Shown: in pieces, positions 38,165-47,261 of the stretch
Numbering within the stretch: position 1 is the first letter of the stretch
Layout of the letters: the number at the start of each line of letters is the position of its first letter
NCBI GenBank assembly: GCA_902598525.1
Contig: CACKBZ010000002.1
Span: forward strand, 1-64,000
Length of the DNA: 64,000 bases
Direction: 5' to 3'
Source of the DNA: an uncultured Bacteroidota bacterium
GTDB taxonomy: Bacteria > Bacteroidota > Bacteroidia > Flavobacteriales > Flavobacteriaceae
Made by a program: the position numbers and the translations under genes
The notes under the pieces: generated by a model
What the model was told of the DNA's origin: nothing
Database searches by the model: none
The model's input: only the letters and a program-made list of their open reading frames with translations

Positions 38165-39904
38165 ATGAATAGAACTAATAACTGCGGTGAATTAACAAAG
38201 TCTAATCTAGGTCAAACAGTAAAACTTTCTGGCTGGGTAAATAAAATTAGAGAAAAGGGGTTTATAATTTGGGTTGATTTAAGAGACAGATATGGTATTA
38301 CTCAACTTGTATTTGATAAAGAAAGATCTAACGATGAGATTTTTACCACTGCCAGTCAACTTGGAAGGGAATTTGTAATTGAAGTTGAAGGTTCAGTAAT
38401 TGAAAGAAAAAGTATTAATGAAAATATTGATACTGGTGAAATTGAAATTTTAGTTACTAGTATAAATATATTGAACAAGTCTTTAACACCACCATTTACA
38501 ATAGAAAATGAATCAGACGGAGGGGAAGAATTAAGGATGAAGTATAGGTATCTTGATATACGAAGAGATCCAATCAAAGAAAACTTAATTTTTAGACACA
38601 GTTTATCTCTTGAGGTAAGAAATTATTTATCTGAAAACAATTTCATTGATGTTGAAACTCCTTGTCTAATAAAGTCAACTCCAGAGGGTGCAAGAGATTT
38701 TATTGTTCCAAGTAGGTTAAATCCTAATCATTATTATGCTCTCCCTCAGTCTCCTCAAATCTTTAAGCAGCTTCTAATGATAGGTGGTATTGATAAATAT
38801 TATCAGATCGTAAAATGTTTTAGAGATGAGGATTTAAGAGCTGATAGGCAACCTGAATTTACTCAAATTGATTGTGAAATGTCGTTTGTTAATCAAGAGG
38901 ATGTTTTTCAACAATTTGAAGGTTTAATGAAAAGAATATTTTCAAAATTTTTAGGTTCTGACAATGTAACTTTTAACAGAATGACATATGAGTCTGCAAT
39001 AGAAAAATATGGGACTGATAAACCCGACTTGAGATATGAACTTTTAATTCATAACATTTCAGATGAGGTAAAGGGTAAAAACTTTCAAATTTTTGATAAT
39101 AATGAAATAAGCGTTTGTTTAAAGGTTGAAGGAAAATCTGATCTTAGTAGAAAAGAAATTGATGAAATTACTGATTGGGTTAAGAGACCTCAAATAGGAG
39201 CTTCAGGATTATTATGGATAAAACATAATAATGACGCCTCATTTAAATCTTCATTCGATAAATTTTTTTCAGATTCAGATTTAAGAGTTATTTCTGAAAA
39301 AATTTCTTCAAAACCTGGAGATATAATTTTTATTATGTCTGGAGAATATAAAAAAACACTTGAACAATTAGGCTCACTCCGAGTTGAATTAGCAAGTATG
39401 TTTAGTTTAATTGATAAAGAAAAGATTTGTCCTTTATGGGTAACTGACTTTCCTTTATTTGAATGGGACGAAGAAGAAAAAAGATTCTTTTCAATGCATC
39501 ACCCTTTTACTTCACCAAAACCAGAATTCATAGATATTCTAGATAAAGATCCTGGTAAAGTTATAGCAAATGCATACGATTTAGTCTTAAATGGAAATGA
39601 GATTGGAGGTGGTTCAATTAGAATTCATGATTTTGACACACAAATGAAAGTTTTTGAATTATTAGGCATGAGTAAAGAAGAGTACACAAGTCAATTTGGT
39701 TTTTTAATTGAGGCCCTGAAGTATGGTGCACCACCTCATGGTGGTATTGCATTTGGACTTGATAGACTCTCTGCCGTTCTCAAAGGAAAGGATGTAATTA
39801 GAGACTTTATTGCTTTCCCTAAAAATAATAGTGGAAAAGACTTAATGATTGATGCTCCATCAAAATTAACTAAAGATCAGTTAAAAGATTTATCTCAAAA
39901 ATAA
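38165..39904 (+). CDS. aspS: Aspartyl-tRNA synthetase
   Basis: 579 residues, bacterial type. N-terminal OB fold (about 1-110), class II motif 2 (KCFRDEDLRADRQPEFTQIDCEMSF) and motif 3 (GGIAFGLDRL), with a GAD-type insertion between. Whether it also charges tRNA-Asn cannot be told here. Starts 20 bases after the pump gene. Confidence 0.97.
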   Translation: MNRTNNCGELTKSNLGQTVKLSGWVNKIREKGFIIWVDLRDRYGITQLVFDKERSNDEIFTTASQLGREFVIEVEGSVIERKSINENIDTGEIEILVTSINILNKSLTPPFTIENESDGGEELRMKYRYLDIRRDPIKENLIFRHSLSLEVRNYLSENNFIDVETPCLIKSTPEGARDFIVPSRLNPNHYYALPQSPQIFKQLLMIGGIDKYYQIVKCFRDEDLRADRQPEFTQIDCEMSFVNQEDVFQQFEGLMKRIFSKFLGSDNVTFNRMTYESAIEKYGTDKPDLRYELLIHNISDEVKGKNFQIFDNNEISVCLKVEGKSDLSRKEIDEITDWVKRPQIGASGLLWIKHNNDASFKSSFDKFFSDSDLRVISEKISSKPGDIIFIMSGEYKKTLEQLGSLRVELASMFSLIDKEKICPLWVTDFPLFEWDEEEKRFFSMHHPFTSPKPEFIDILDKDPGKVIANAYDLVLNGNEIGGGSIRIHDFDTQMKVFELLGMSKEEYTSQFGFLIEALKYGAPPHGGIAFGLDRLSAVLKGKDVIRDFIAFPKNNSGKDLMIDAPSKLTKDQLKDLSQK

Positions 39905-40153
39905 ATGAAGATTTTTGTTAAAATATTATCCTATTTAGTTTTTATAGGTGTATTTGTTGGAATTTTTTCAAAAGAATTAGTTGGTGATCGAACAGGAGAT
40001 ATAATCATTGGAATATCTGTCTTAGTAGGAACTTTAATTTTTATGCCATTATTTCTTGCAATTAGATGGAAAGGAAAGAAGCTGAAAGATTATACTCTTA
40101 GTAACGAAAACTTAAAAAAAATGAGAGAGAAAGCTGATGACTTTAATCTCTGA
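39905..40153 (+). CDS. Small two-helix membrane protein of unknown function
   Basis: 82 residues, starting immediately after aspS. Two hydrophobic helices (about 5-22 and 33-53) joined by a short loop, then a basic and charged C-terminal tail (RWKGKKLKDY...). No recognised family, though similar short proteins are common beside housekeeping genes in flavobacteria. Ends 11 bases inside the convergent deaminase gene. Confidence 0.7.
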   Translation: MKIFVKILSYLVFIGVFVGIFSKELVGDRTGDIIIGISVLVGTLIFMPLFLAIRWKGKKLKDYTLSNENLKKMREKADDFNL

Positions 40154-40580
40154 TTTTTTTAAAGAAGCTATCAAGTAATTCTTTAGACTCTGCTTCTAAA
40201 ACGCCTTTAATAATTTTAATATCTCTATCTACATTTGCTGTCTGACTTGAAAAGCCTCTTTTTAGATCAGATGCACCATAGACTATAGTTTTAATCTTTG
40301 ACCAGTAAATAGCTCCATAACACATAATACAAGGCTCAAGTGTTGAATATATAGTACAATTTTCTAAATTCTTACTATTCAAATTGTTTTGAGCTGATGT
40401 AATAGCAATTAATTCAGCATGAGCTGTTGAGTCATTTAATAATTCAACCATATTTGAAGACCTTGAAATAATTTCGTTTTTGTGAACAATAACACACCCA
40501 ACAGGAACTTCACCTTTAAAAAAAGCATATTTTGCCTCTTGAAGGGCTTTTTTCATAAATTGATTATGATTTAGTTCCAT
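40143..40580 (-). CDS. tadA: tRNA-specific adenosine deaminase TadA-like
   Basis: 145 residues. Cytidine-deaminase-fold zinc site: H54-A-E56 and P83-C84-I-M-C87. FFKGEVPVGCVIV at 20-33 is typical of TadA and nucleoside deaminases. Converts A34 to inosine in tRNA-Arg; a guanine-deaminase role is the alternative. Divergent from polA across 77 bases. Confidence 0.88.
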   Translation of the reverse strand: MELNHNQFMKKALQEAKYAFFKGEVPVGCVIVHKNEIISRSSNMVELLNDSTAHAELIAITSAQNNLNSKNLENCTIYSTLEPCIMCYGAIYWSKIKTIVYGASDLKRGFSSQTANVDRDIKIIKGVLEAESKELLDSFFKKIRD

Positions 40581-40623
40581 CTAGCTAATTTACAAAATAG
40601 GGGCATTTAAATTAACGAACATT

Positions 40624-40631
40624 TATCTTTG
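40624..40631 (+). promoter_or_regulatory. -7 promoter box TATCTTTG for polA
   Basis: Exact TAnnTTTG match 26 bases before the polA ATG. No TTG at the -33 position. Confidence 0.45.
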
Positions 40632-40657
40632 TATATTAATAAAATATTCGTGGATTA

Positions 40658-43438
40658 ATGGAGAACTCGAAGAATCTTTTTTTATTGGATGCTTATGCGT
40701 TAATTTATAGAGGATATTATGCTTTTATTAAAAATCCAAGAATTAATTCAAAAGGGACTGACACTTCTGCTATTTTAGGTTTTATGAATTCTTTATTTGA
40801 GATAATAAGAACACAAAATCCAGATTACTTGGCAGTTGCATTTGATAAAGGTGGGTCTCTAACTCGTTCTGAAATGTTTGAGGAATATAAAAGTAACAGA
40901 GATAAAACACCTGAACCAATTCTTGTTGCAATTCCATATATCAAAAAAATATTAGAAGGAATGAAGATTCCAATTCTTGAAAAAGAAGGTTTTGAAGCGG
41001 ATGACATAATTGGAACTGTTGCAAAAGATGCTGAGGAGAATAATTTTAAAGTTTATATGGTTACACCTGATAAGGACTTTGCTCAACTAGTTTCAAATAA
41101 TATTTTTTTATGTAAGCCCGCTAGAATGGGAAATAGTATGGAAATTTGGGGAGTAGATGAAGTTAAAGATAAGTTTGAAGTTCAATCGCCTGATCAAGTA
41201 ATTGATTATCTCGGAATGATGGGTGACTCAGTTGATAATATTCCTGGACTTCCCGGTGTTGGTGACAAAACTGCAAAAAAGTTTATTAAACAATATGGTA
41301 GTTTAGAAAATTTACTTCAAAATGCTCATGAAGTAACAGGTAAGCTTGGTGAAAAGATACTTGAGAATAAAGAATTGGGTGTATTATCAAAAAAATTAGC
41401 AAAAATTATTTTGGATGTTCCAATTGATTACAATCTAGATGAGTTTAAATTATCAGATCCAGATAAAGACATAGTCTTAAAAGTATTTGACGAGTTAGAA
41501 TTTAGAAGAATAAAAGAGACTTTTTTTAAAATTTTTGGAACTAATTCTAGCCAATTAGAGGAAAAAGGTGCTGAAGTTGTTCAGGGAGATTTGTTTAGTG
41601 AAACCTACAATTTAGATTCAAACAAAGAAAACTTAGATGACTCAAAGTCAATATATCAAATAATAGAATCATTTGAAGAGTTAAAATTATTAGTAGAGAA
41701 AATGATGGAGCAAGAAATTGTAGCATTTGATACTGAAACAGAGGGATTAAATGCTCTTGAAACAAATATTGTAGGAATATCTTTTTCTTGGCGAAAGGGA
41801 GCAGGTTATTATTTACCTATAAAAAATAATAAATCAGTCTCTGAAAAATCATTTGAAATTTTAAAACCCTTTTTTGAATCTACTAAAATTATTAAAGTTG
41901 GACACAATATAAAATTTGACATCCAAGTATTAATGAAGTATAATGTTAAAGTGTCGTCTCCAATATATGATACAATGGTTGCACACTATCTTATTAATCC
42001 GGATATGAGACATAATTTAGATACCCTTTCTGAATCTTATCTTAATTATTCTCCAATTTCAATTGAATCTTTAATAGGAAAGAAAGGAAAAAATCAAATA
42101 TCAATGAGGGATGTTTCAATTGATAAAATTAAAAATTATGCAAGTGAAGATGCAGATATAACTCTTCGGCTGAAAGGTATTTTTGACAAAGAAATTGAAG
42201 TTAATAATTTAAGTAAAATTTTTTATGATATTGAGATTCCAATGATCAATGTATTGAGTGAGATGGAAGCAGAGGGGATAAAAATAGATACTAGCTATCT
42301 GAAAAAACTCGATAAAGAATTTGAAAATGACTTAGAAAAATTAAAAAAAGAAATTTTTAAAAAATGTGGTGAAGAATTTAATTTAAACTCACCCAAACAA
42401 CTTGGTGAAATTCTATTTGATAAGTTAAAGTTAGTTAGCAAGCCAAAAAAAACGAAAACTGGTCAATATTCTACTTCAGAGGAAGTTCTCTCAAGTTTAG
42501 CTAATGATCATAGGATTATAGAAAATATTCTTGAATGGAGATCTCTTGATAAACTTCAAAATACTTATGTGAAATCTTTACCAAACGAGGTAAGTAATTT
42601 AACGAATAGAGTACATAGTAGTTTTAATCAAACTGTAACCACAACTGGAAGACTCTCAAGCAATAATCCTAATTTGCAAAACATTCCAATAAGAACTGAC
42701 AACGGACAGAAAATCAGAAAGGCTTTTATACCTAGGAATGATGATTACATAATTATGGCAGCTGATTATTCACAAATTGAATTAAGAGTAATTGCATCTA
42801 TAAGTAATGAAGAAAATATGATTGATGCATTTGTTAATAATCAAGATATTCATACGATGACTGCCTCCAAAATATATAATGTTGATCCAGAAAATGTAAG
42901 TCGTGAACAAAGGGGAAATGCAAAAACAGTAAATTTTGGAATTATTTATGGAGTCTCAGCATTTGGACTTAGCCAACAGACTGATTTAAATAGATCAGAG
43001 TCTAAACAAATGATAGATAACTATTTCTTAAACTATCCTGGTTTAAAAAAATATATGTCTGATCAAATTGATTTTGCAAGAAATAATGGATATGTTGAAA
43101 CTATAATGGGAAGGAGAAGATATTTACAGAATATAAATTCTCAAAATAATATGCTCAGAAGCGGTGCTGAAAGAAATGCGATTAATGCACCTATTCAGGG
43201 TAGTGCAGCTGATATTATCAAAATTGCGATGATAAATATTAATTCTGAGTTTAAAAAACAGTCCTTAAAATCAAAAATGCTTCTCCAAGTTCATGATGAG
43301 CTTGTATTTGATGTACATAATTCTGAGAAAGATAGGATTCAAAATATCGTTAAAACCACAATGGAATCAGCTGTTAAGCTTAAAGTACCTCTAAAAATTG
43401 ACCTAGAATTTGGCAAAAACTGGTTAGAAGCACATTAA
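40658..43438 (+). CDS. polA: DNA polymerase I
   Basis: 926 residues with three domains. The 5'-3' nuclease covers about 1-290 (FEADDIIGT, helix-hairpin-helix at GLPGVGDKTA). The 3'-5' proofreading domain has its acidic motifs intact: D358-x-E360, HNIKFD and YASEDAD. The family A polymerase domain shows DYSQIELRV, RGNAKTVNFGIIYG and HDELVF. Repairs DNA and removes RNA primers. An intact proofreading site is worth noting because many bacterial PolA lack it. Confidence 0.97.
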   Translation: MENSKNLFLLDAYALIYRGYYAFIKNPRINSKGTDTSAILGFMNSLFEIIRTQNPDYLAVAFDKGGSLTRSEMFEEYKSNRDKTPEPILVAIPYIKKILEGMKIPILEKEGFEADDIIGTVAKDAEENNFKVYMVTPDKDFAQLVSNNIFLCKPARMGNSMEIWGVDEVKDKFEVQSPDQVIDYLGMMGDSVDNIPGLPGVGDKTAKKFIKQYGSLENLLQNAHEVTGKLGEKILENKELGVLSKKLAKIILDVPIDYNLDEFKLSDPDKDIVLKVFDELEFRRIKETFFKIFGTNSSQLEEKGAEVVQGDLFSETYNLDSNKENLDDSKSIYQIIESFEELKLLVEKMMEQEIVAFDTETEGLNALETNIVGISFSWRKGAGYYLPIKNNKSVSEKSFEILKPFFESTKIIKVGHNIKFDIQVLMKYNVKVSSPIYDTMVAHYLINPDMRHNLDTLSESYLNYSPISIESLIGKKGKNQISMRDVSIDKIKNYASEDADITLRLKGIFDKEIEVNNLSKIFYDIEIPMINVLSEMEAEGIKIDTSYLKKLDKEFENDLEKLKKEIFKKCGEEFNLNSPKQLGEILFDKLKLVSKPKKTKTGQYSTSEEVLSSLANDHRIIENILEWRSLDKLQNTYVKSLPNEVSNLTNRVHSSFNQTVTTTGRLSSNNPNLQNIPIRTDNGQKIRKAFIPRNDDYIIMAADYSQIELRVIASISNEENMIDAFVNNQDIHTMTASKIYNVDPENVSREQRGNAKTVNFGIIYGVSAFGLSQQTDLNRSESKQMIDNYFLNYPGLKKYMSDQIDFARNNGYVETIMGRRRYLQNINSQNNMLRSGAERNAINAPIQGSAADIIKIAMININSEFKKQSLKSKMLLQVHDELVFDVHNSEKDRIQNIVKTTMESAVKLKVPLKIDLEFGKNWLEAH

Positions 43439-43458
43439 TTAAAAAAAAGTTTTTTTAA
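43439..43458. repeat. AT-only inverted repeat between polA and rplM
   Basis: TTAAAAAAA, a 2-base centre, then TTTTTTTAA directly after the polA stop. It could act as a weak terminator for polA or as an UP-like element for the rplM promoter just downstream. It contains no GC stem. Confidence 0.3.
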
Positions 43459-43473
43459 AATTCATTAAAATAG

Positions 43474-43481
43474 TACATTTG
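43474..43481 (+). promoter_or_regulatory. -7 promoter box TACATTTG for the ribosomal operon
   Basis: Exact TAnnTTTG followed by C, 26 bases before rplM. The -33 position holds a T-run, not TTG. Likely the main promoter for rplM-rpsI-rpsB-tsf. Confidence 0.6.
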
Positions 43482-43507
43482 CACGCCAAGAATTAATAAT
43501 AATATTA

Positions 43508-43963
43508 ATGACTAGAACTAGTTATAAGACAATTTCGGCAAACAGAAAAACAGTTAACAAGGAGTGGGTTCTTGTTGATGCCTCCGAATTGCCATTAGGA
43601 AGGACAGCATCTATTGTTGCTAAACTGCTTAGAGGTAAACATAAAACCAATTTTACTCCCCACGTTGATTGTGGTGATAATGTTGTTGTAATCAATGCTG
43701 AAAAAGTATCTTTATCTGGCGATAAGTGGTCGCAGAAGCAATACGTAAGTCACACAGGATATCCAGGAGGTCAAAGAATTATTAGTGCTGATAAACTTCA
43801 CAAAAAGAATAATATTAAGCTTGTAGAGAAAGCTGTTAAAGGAATGCTTCCTAAAAACAAGTTAGGCGCAGATCTATTTAGGAATCTAAAAGTATTCCCA
43901 GGTTCTGAACATGATCACGAAGCACAAAAGCCAAAACCAATTGATGTTAATAGTAAAATATAA
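43508..43963 (+). CDS. rplM: 50S ribosomal protein L13
   Basis: 151 residues. WVLVDASELPLGRTAS and the VINAEKVSLSGDKW segment identify L13, and the GMLPKNKLG block is present. First of rplM-rpsI-rpsB-tsf. Its stop TAA overlaps the rpsI ATG by one base. Confidence 0.98.
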   Translation: MTRTSYKTISANRKTVNKEWVLVDASELPLGRTASIVAKLLRGKHKTNFTPHVDCGDNVVVINAEKVSLSGDKWSQKQYVSHTGYPGGQRIISADKLHKKNNIKLVEKAVKGMLPKNKLGADLFRNLKVFPGSEHDHEAQKPKPIDVNSKI

Positions 43964-44349
43964 TGGAAGTAATTCATAAAATAGGAAGAAGAAAGACATC
44001 TGTTGCAAGAGTCTACATGTCAGAAGGCAAAGGTGATATAACAGTAAATAAAAAATCTTACTCTGATTTTTTTAGTACCGCCACTCTTCAATACAAAATA
44101 TTACAACCATTTAACTTGACTGACACTAAAGGTAAGTTTGATTTATCCATAAACGTTAAAGGTGGTGGGGTAAACGGTCAAGCCGAGGCAGTAAGGCTAG
44201 CTATTTCAAGAGCTTTAGTTGAATTTAATGAAGAATTTAAATCAACATTAAAGGCTAAGGGGTTAATGACTAGAGATCCTAGAATGGTTGAAAGAAAGAA
44301 ATTTGGGCAAAAGAAAGCTAGAAAAAAATTCCAATTCTCAAAAAGATAA
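43963..44349 (+). CDS. rpsI: 30S ribosomal protein S9
   Basis: 128 residues. GRRKTSVARVYMSEGKGDITVN at the N-terminus and the basic tail ending KKFQFSKR that reaches the tRNA site in the ribosome. Gap of 3 bases to rpsB. Confidence 0.98.
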   Translation: MEVIHKIGRRKTSVARVYMSEGKGDITVNKKSYSDFFSTATLQYKILQPFNLTDTKGKFDLSINVKGGGVNGQAEAVRLAISRALVEFNEEFKSTLKAKGLMTRDPRMVERKKFGQKKARKKFQFSKR

Positions 44350-44352
44350 AAT

Positions 44353-45126
44353 ATGGCAAATACTGAAGTTAAAGAATTATTGGATGCTGGTGTTCATTTT
44401 GGACACTTAACCAGAAAATGGAATCCCAATATGGCGCCATATATTTATATGGAAAGAAATGGAATTCACATAATTAACTTATACAAAACAGCAGCAAAAC
44501 TTAATGATGCGGTTAATGCTATCAAAAAAATTGTTTTATCTGGAAGAAAAGTTTTATTTGTAGCTACAAAAAAGCAAGCGAAAGATATTGTTGCAAATAA
44601 AGCAAACTCTGTTAACATGCCTTATATCACTGAGAGATGGCCTGGAGGGATGCTTACAAATTTTGTTACTATTAGAAAAGCTGTGAAAAAAATGAATGCA
44701 ATTGACAGGATGAAATCTGATGGTACTTTTGAAACACTTTCAAAAAAAGAAAAACTTCAAGTTGACAGACAAAGGGCAAAACTTGAAAAAAACTTAGGTT
44801 CAATATCTGATATGACTAGGCTTCCTGGTGCCATATTTGTGGTTGATACTTTGAATGAGAAAATATCTGTTCAAGAAGCACAAAAATTGAAAATTCCAAT
44901 TTTTGCAATGGTTGACACGAATTCTGATCCAAATGATGTTGATTTTATTATACCTTCAAATGATGATGCTTCAAAATCTATTGAAAAAATTCTTGATATC
45001 GTCTGCAATGGAATTCAAGAGTCATTAGATGAGAGAAAGAAAGAAAAAGAAATTGCTGAACAGAAAAAGTTAGAGGAAGATGCTAAAGAAATCGATAATA
45101 CTGAGACTTCTGAAGAAAATAATTAA
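44353..45126 (+). CDS. rpsB: 30S ribosomal protein S2
   Basis: 257 residues. LLDAGVHFGHLTRKWNPNM near the start and the AIFVVDTLNEKISVQEAQKL block. Acidic Glu/Lys-rich tail (about 225-257) is longer than the folded core needs and is common in this phylum. Followed by tsf as in most bacteria. Confidence 0.98.
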   Translation: MANTEVKELLDAGVHFGHLTRKWNPNMAPYIYMERNGIHIINLYKTAAKLNDAVNAIKKIVLSGRKVLFVATKKQAKDIVANKANSVNMPYITERWPGGMLTNFVTIRKAVKKMNAIDRMKSDGTFETLSKKEKLQVDRQRAKLEKNLGSISDMTRLPGAIFVVDTLNEKISVQEAQKLKIPIFAMVDTNSDPNDVDFIIPSNDDASKSIEKILDIVCNGIQESLDERKKEKEIAEQKKLEEDAKEIDNTETSEENN

Positions 45127-45144
45127 TCTTTAAATTTAATCAAA

Positions 45145-45966
45145 TTGAAAATAACTGCATCTGATGTAAATAAGTTAAGACAATCCACAGGAGCTGGGAT
45201 GATGGATTGTAAGAAAGCTCTTGAAGAATCTAATGGGGATTTTGAAAAGGCTGTAGAAATTCTCAGAAAAAAAGGACAAAAAGTTGCTGCTAATAGAGCT
45301 GATAGAGAATCTTCTGAAGGAGTTGTCCTCGCGAAAGTAAGTGATAACAATACGTATGGAATTATTATTTCATTAAATTGTGAAACAGATTTTGTAGCTA
45401 AAAATGAAGAATATATTCAACTTGCACAGAGTCTTGCAAGTCATGCTTTAAATTACAGTGATAAAGATTCATTTCTCAATTCAGAATTTGAAGGTATGAA
45501 AGTATCTGATAAACTTCTTGAACAAACAGGTGTAATAGGTGAAAAAATTGAAATTGGTTCTTTTGAATATTTAGAATCTGAATTTGTCGGATCATATATT
45601 CATGCTGGTAGTAAAATTGCATCTATTGTTGGACTTTCGGAAAAGTTTGATAATGCCGACGAAGTATCTAAAGATATATCTATGCAAGTCGCTGCAATGA
45701 ATCCAGTTGCTTTAGATGAAAACGGTGTTAGTCAAGAAATTATTGAAAAGGAAATTGAAATAGCAAAAGATCAACTGAGACAAGAAGGAAAGCCAGAAGA
45801 GATGTTAGATAATATCGCTAAAGGAAAATTAAAAAAGTTCTTTAAGGAAAATACTCTTGTAAATCAGCAATTTATTAAAGATAACAAACAGAGTATATCT
45901 GATTACCTTAAATCTAAGTCAGAGAACGCAAGTGTAACTGGATTTGCAAGAATTGGATTAGTCTAA
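45145..45966 (+). CDS. tsf: Elongation factor Ts, TTG start
   Basis: 273 residues. N-terminal KITASDVNKLRQSTGAGMMDCKKALEE and the DFVAKNEEY core contact to EF-Tu. The start is a TTG at 45145; no in-frame ATG lies before the conserved N-terminus, so the TTG is well supported. Its stop directly abuts the stop of the convergent DUF3127 gene with no spacer. Confidence 0.96.
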   Translation: MKITASDVNKLRQSTGAGMMDCKKALEESNGDFEKAVEILRKKGQKVAANRADRESSEGVVLAKVSDNNTYGIIISLNCETDFVAKNEEYIQLAQSLASHALNYSDKDSFLNSEFEGMKVSDKLLEQTGVIGEKIEIGSFEYLESEFVGSYIHAGSKIASIVGLSEKFDNADEVSKDISMQVAAMNPVALDENGVSQEIIEKEIEIAKDQLRQEGKPEEMLDNIAKGKLKKFFKENTLVNQQFIKDNKQSISDYLKSKSENASVTGFARIGLV

Positions 45967-46338
45967 CTAAAAAGGAAGATCATCTTCCGTTAAATCATCA
46001 CTTTTTGATTCGCTGTTATCTTCTAAAGCTAAGTCTTCAGGTGGTGAATCTATAACTTGATCATCTAAAGATTCGATTCTCCAGCCTTGTATAGAATTAA
46101 AATATTTAATTCCTTGATCGGGACTTTCCCACTCTCTACCCCTAATATTGATTCCAATTCTTACAGTTTGTCCAATACTATAGTTATCTAATAATTCACA
46201 GTTATTTTGGATAAATTCAATTAAAATATGTTGAGGATATTGTTCTTCTGTTGTTAAAACAAGTTCTCTTTTTCTAAAACCGTTATCGCCATATGTCTTA
46301 GTATCTCCAATTAGCTTAATTTTTCCTAGTAATTCCAT
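45967..46338 (-). CDS. DUF3127 protein with SSB-like acidic tail
   Basis: 123 residues. The DUF3127 core is an OB-fold-like domain (about 1-90; KRELVLTTEEQYPQHILIEF and IRGREWESP are diagnostic). An acidic low-complexity tail (about 92-123) ends in DDLPF. That ending closely resembles the DDDIPF tail by which single-stranded DNA-binding protein recruits partners. Function unknown; single-stranded nucleic acid binding is a plausible inference. Shares one base with the HIT gene. Confidence 0.88.
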   Translation of the reverse strand: MELLGKIKLIGDTKTYGDNGFRKRELVLTTEEQYPQHILIEFIQNNCELLDNYSIGQTVRIGINIRGREWESPDQGIKYFNSIQGWRIESLDDQVIDSPPEDLALEDNSESKSDDLTEDDLPF

Positions 46339-46727
46339 TATAAATAAAGTTTAATTTTTTCCATTATATTGACAAACTCATCATTGCTAAGTTTAATCTT
46401 TGAATTAAAAGACATGTCGTCCATTTTATTTATTGGTATCAAATGAACATGAACATGAGGGACTTCAAGTCCTATAACACTTATACCAACTCGTTTGCAA
46501 TCTACTGCTTTTTTTAGTGCTTTAGCAATTTTTTTTGAAAAAATCATTAGACCGTTATAAGTTTCATCATCAAGATCAAATATCTTATCTACTTCAATTT
46601 TAGGGACACATAATGTATGACCTACAGCATTTGGATTTATGTCAAGAAATGCATAATAGTTCTCATCTTCATAAACCTTATAAGATGGAATCTCTCCTTT
46701 AATAATTTTTGTGAAAATAGATGCCAT
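46338..46727 (-). CDS. HIT-family nucleotide hydrolase/transferase
   Basis: 129 residues. The histidine triad is HVHVHLIP with H91, H93 and H95. Likely a purine nucleoside phosphoramidase (Hint type). Overlaps greA and the DUF3127 gene by one base each, so the three form an operon. Confidence 0.95.
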   Translation of the reverse strand: MASIFTKIIKGEIPSYKVYEDENYYAFLDINPNAVGHTLCVPKIEVDKIFDLDDETYNGLMIFSKKIAKALKKAVDCKRVGISVIGLEVPHVHVHLIPINKMDDMSFNSKIKLSNDEFVNIMEKIKLYL

Positions 46728-47206
46728 TACCTTGAAATTTCAAGAATTTCAAATTTAACATTACCATTTGGGATAGAAATTTCTGCAATATCTCCAACCT
46801 TTTTCCCCAAAAGTCCCTTCCCTATTGGAGAGTCAACTGAAATTTTTCCTTTTGCAAGGTCGGCTTCACTTTGTGCTACTAACTTATATTCCATTGAAGC
46901 TGAGTTATTAAGATTTTTAATTTTAACAGTAGATAATACTAAAACTTTTGATGTATCAAGCTTTGTTTCATCAATAATCCTTGCATTTGAAAGTGTTTCT
47001 TCCAATTTAGAGATTTCAAGCTCTAAAAGACCCTGTGCCTCTTTTGCAGCATCATACTCAGCATTTTCACTCAAATCACCCTTATCTCTTGCCTCAGCAA
47101 TAGCCTGAGATGCACGTGGACGCTCAACATCTTTTAGTTGATCTAGTTTCTTTCTAAGCTTTTTTAATCCTTTTTCTGTATAGTATGATATCTTACTCAT
47201 ATTCAA
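46727..47206 (-). CDS. greA: Transcription elongation factor GreA
   Basis: 159 residues. Long N-terminal coiled coil (YYTEKGLKKLRKKLDQL... to about 75, with GDLSENAEYDAAKE at the tip) and a C-terminal FKBP-like domain with SPIGKGLLGKKVGD. Rescues backtracked RNA polymerase by stimulating transcript cleavage. A GC-rich hairpin lies just before its start. Confidence 0.97.
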   Translation of the reverse strand: MNMSKISYYTEKGLKKLRKKLDQLKDVERPRASQAIAEARDKGDLSENAEYDAAKEAQGLLELEISKLEETLSNARIIDETKLDTSKVLVLSTVKIKNLNNSASMEYKLVAQSEADLAKGKISVDSPIGKGLLGKKVGDIAEISIPNGNVKFEILEISR

Positions 47207-47207
47207 T

Positions 47208-47230
47208 GCAAAAATCCCCTGTTAAAGGGG
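47208..47230 (-). terminator. Probable intrinsic terminator after the TonB receptor gene
   Basis: On the minus strand, CCCCT, a 5-base loop, AGGGG, then ATTTTTG: a 5-bp GC-rich stem followed by a short U-run, 31 bases beyond the receptor stop (47262) and 9 bases before the greA ATG. It is the clearest intrinsic terminator seen in the window. Because of its position it could also influence the greA leader. Confidence 0.6.
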
Positions 47231-47261
47231 ACATTTACTCTAATTTACGAAATATTTTTGA

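Noticed and set aside
46617-47108. 163-residue plus-strand open frame
   Set aside because: Antisense to greA and the HIT gene, both secure by motif. Composition is that of a reverse-complement shadow.
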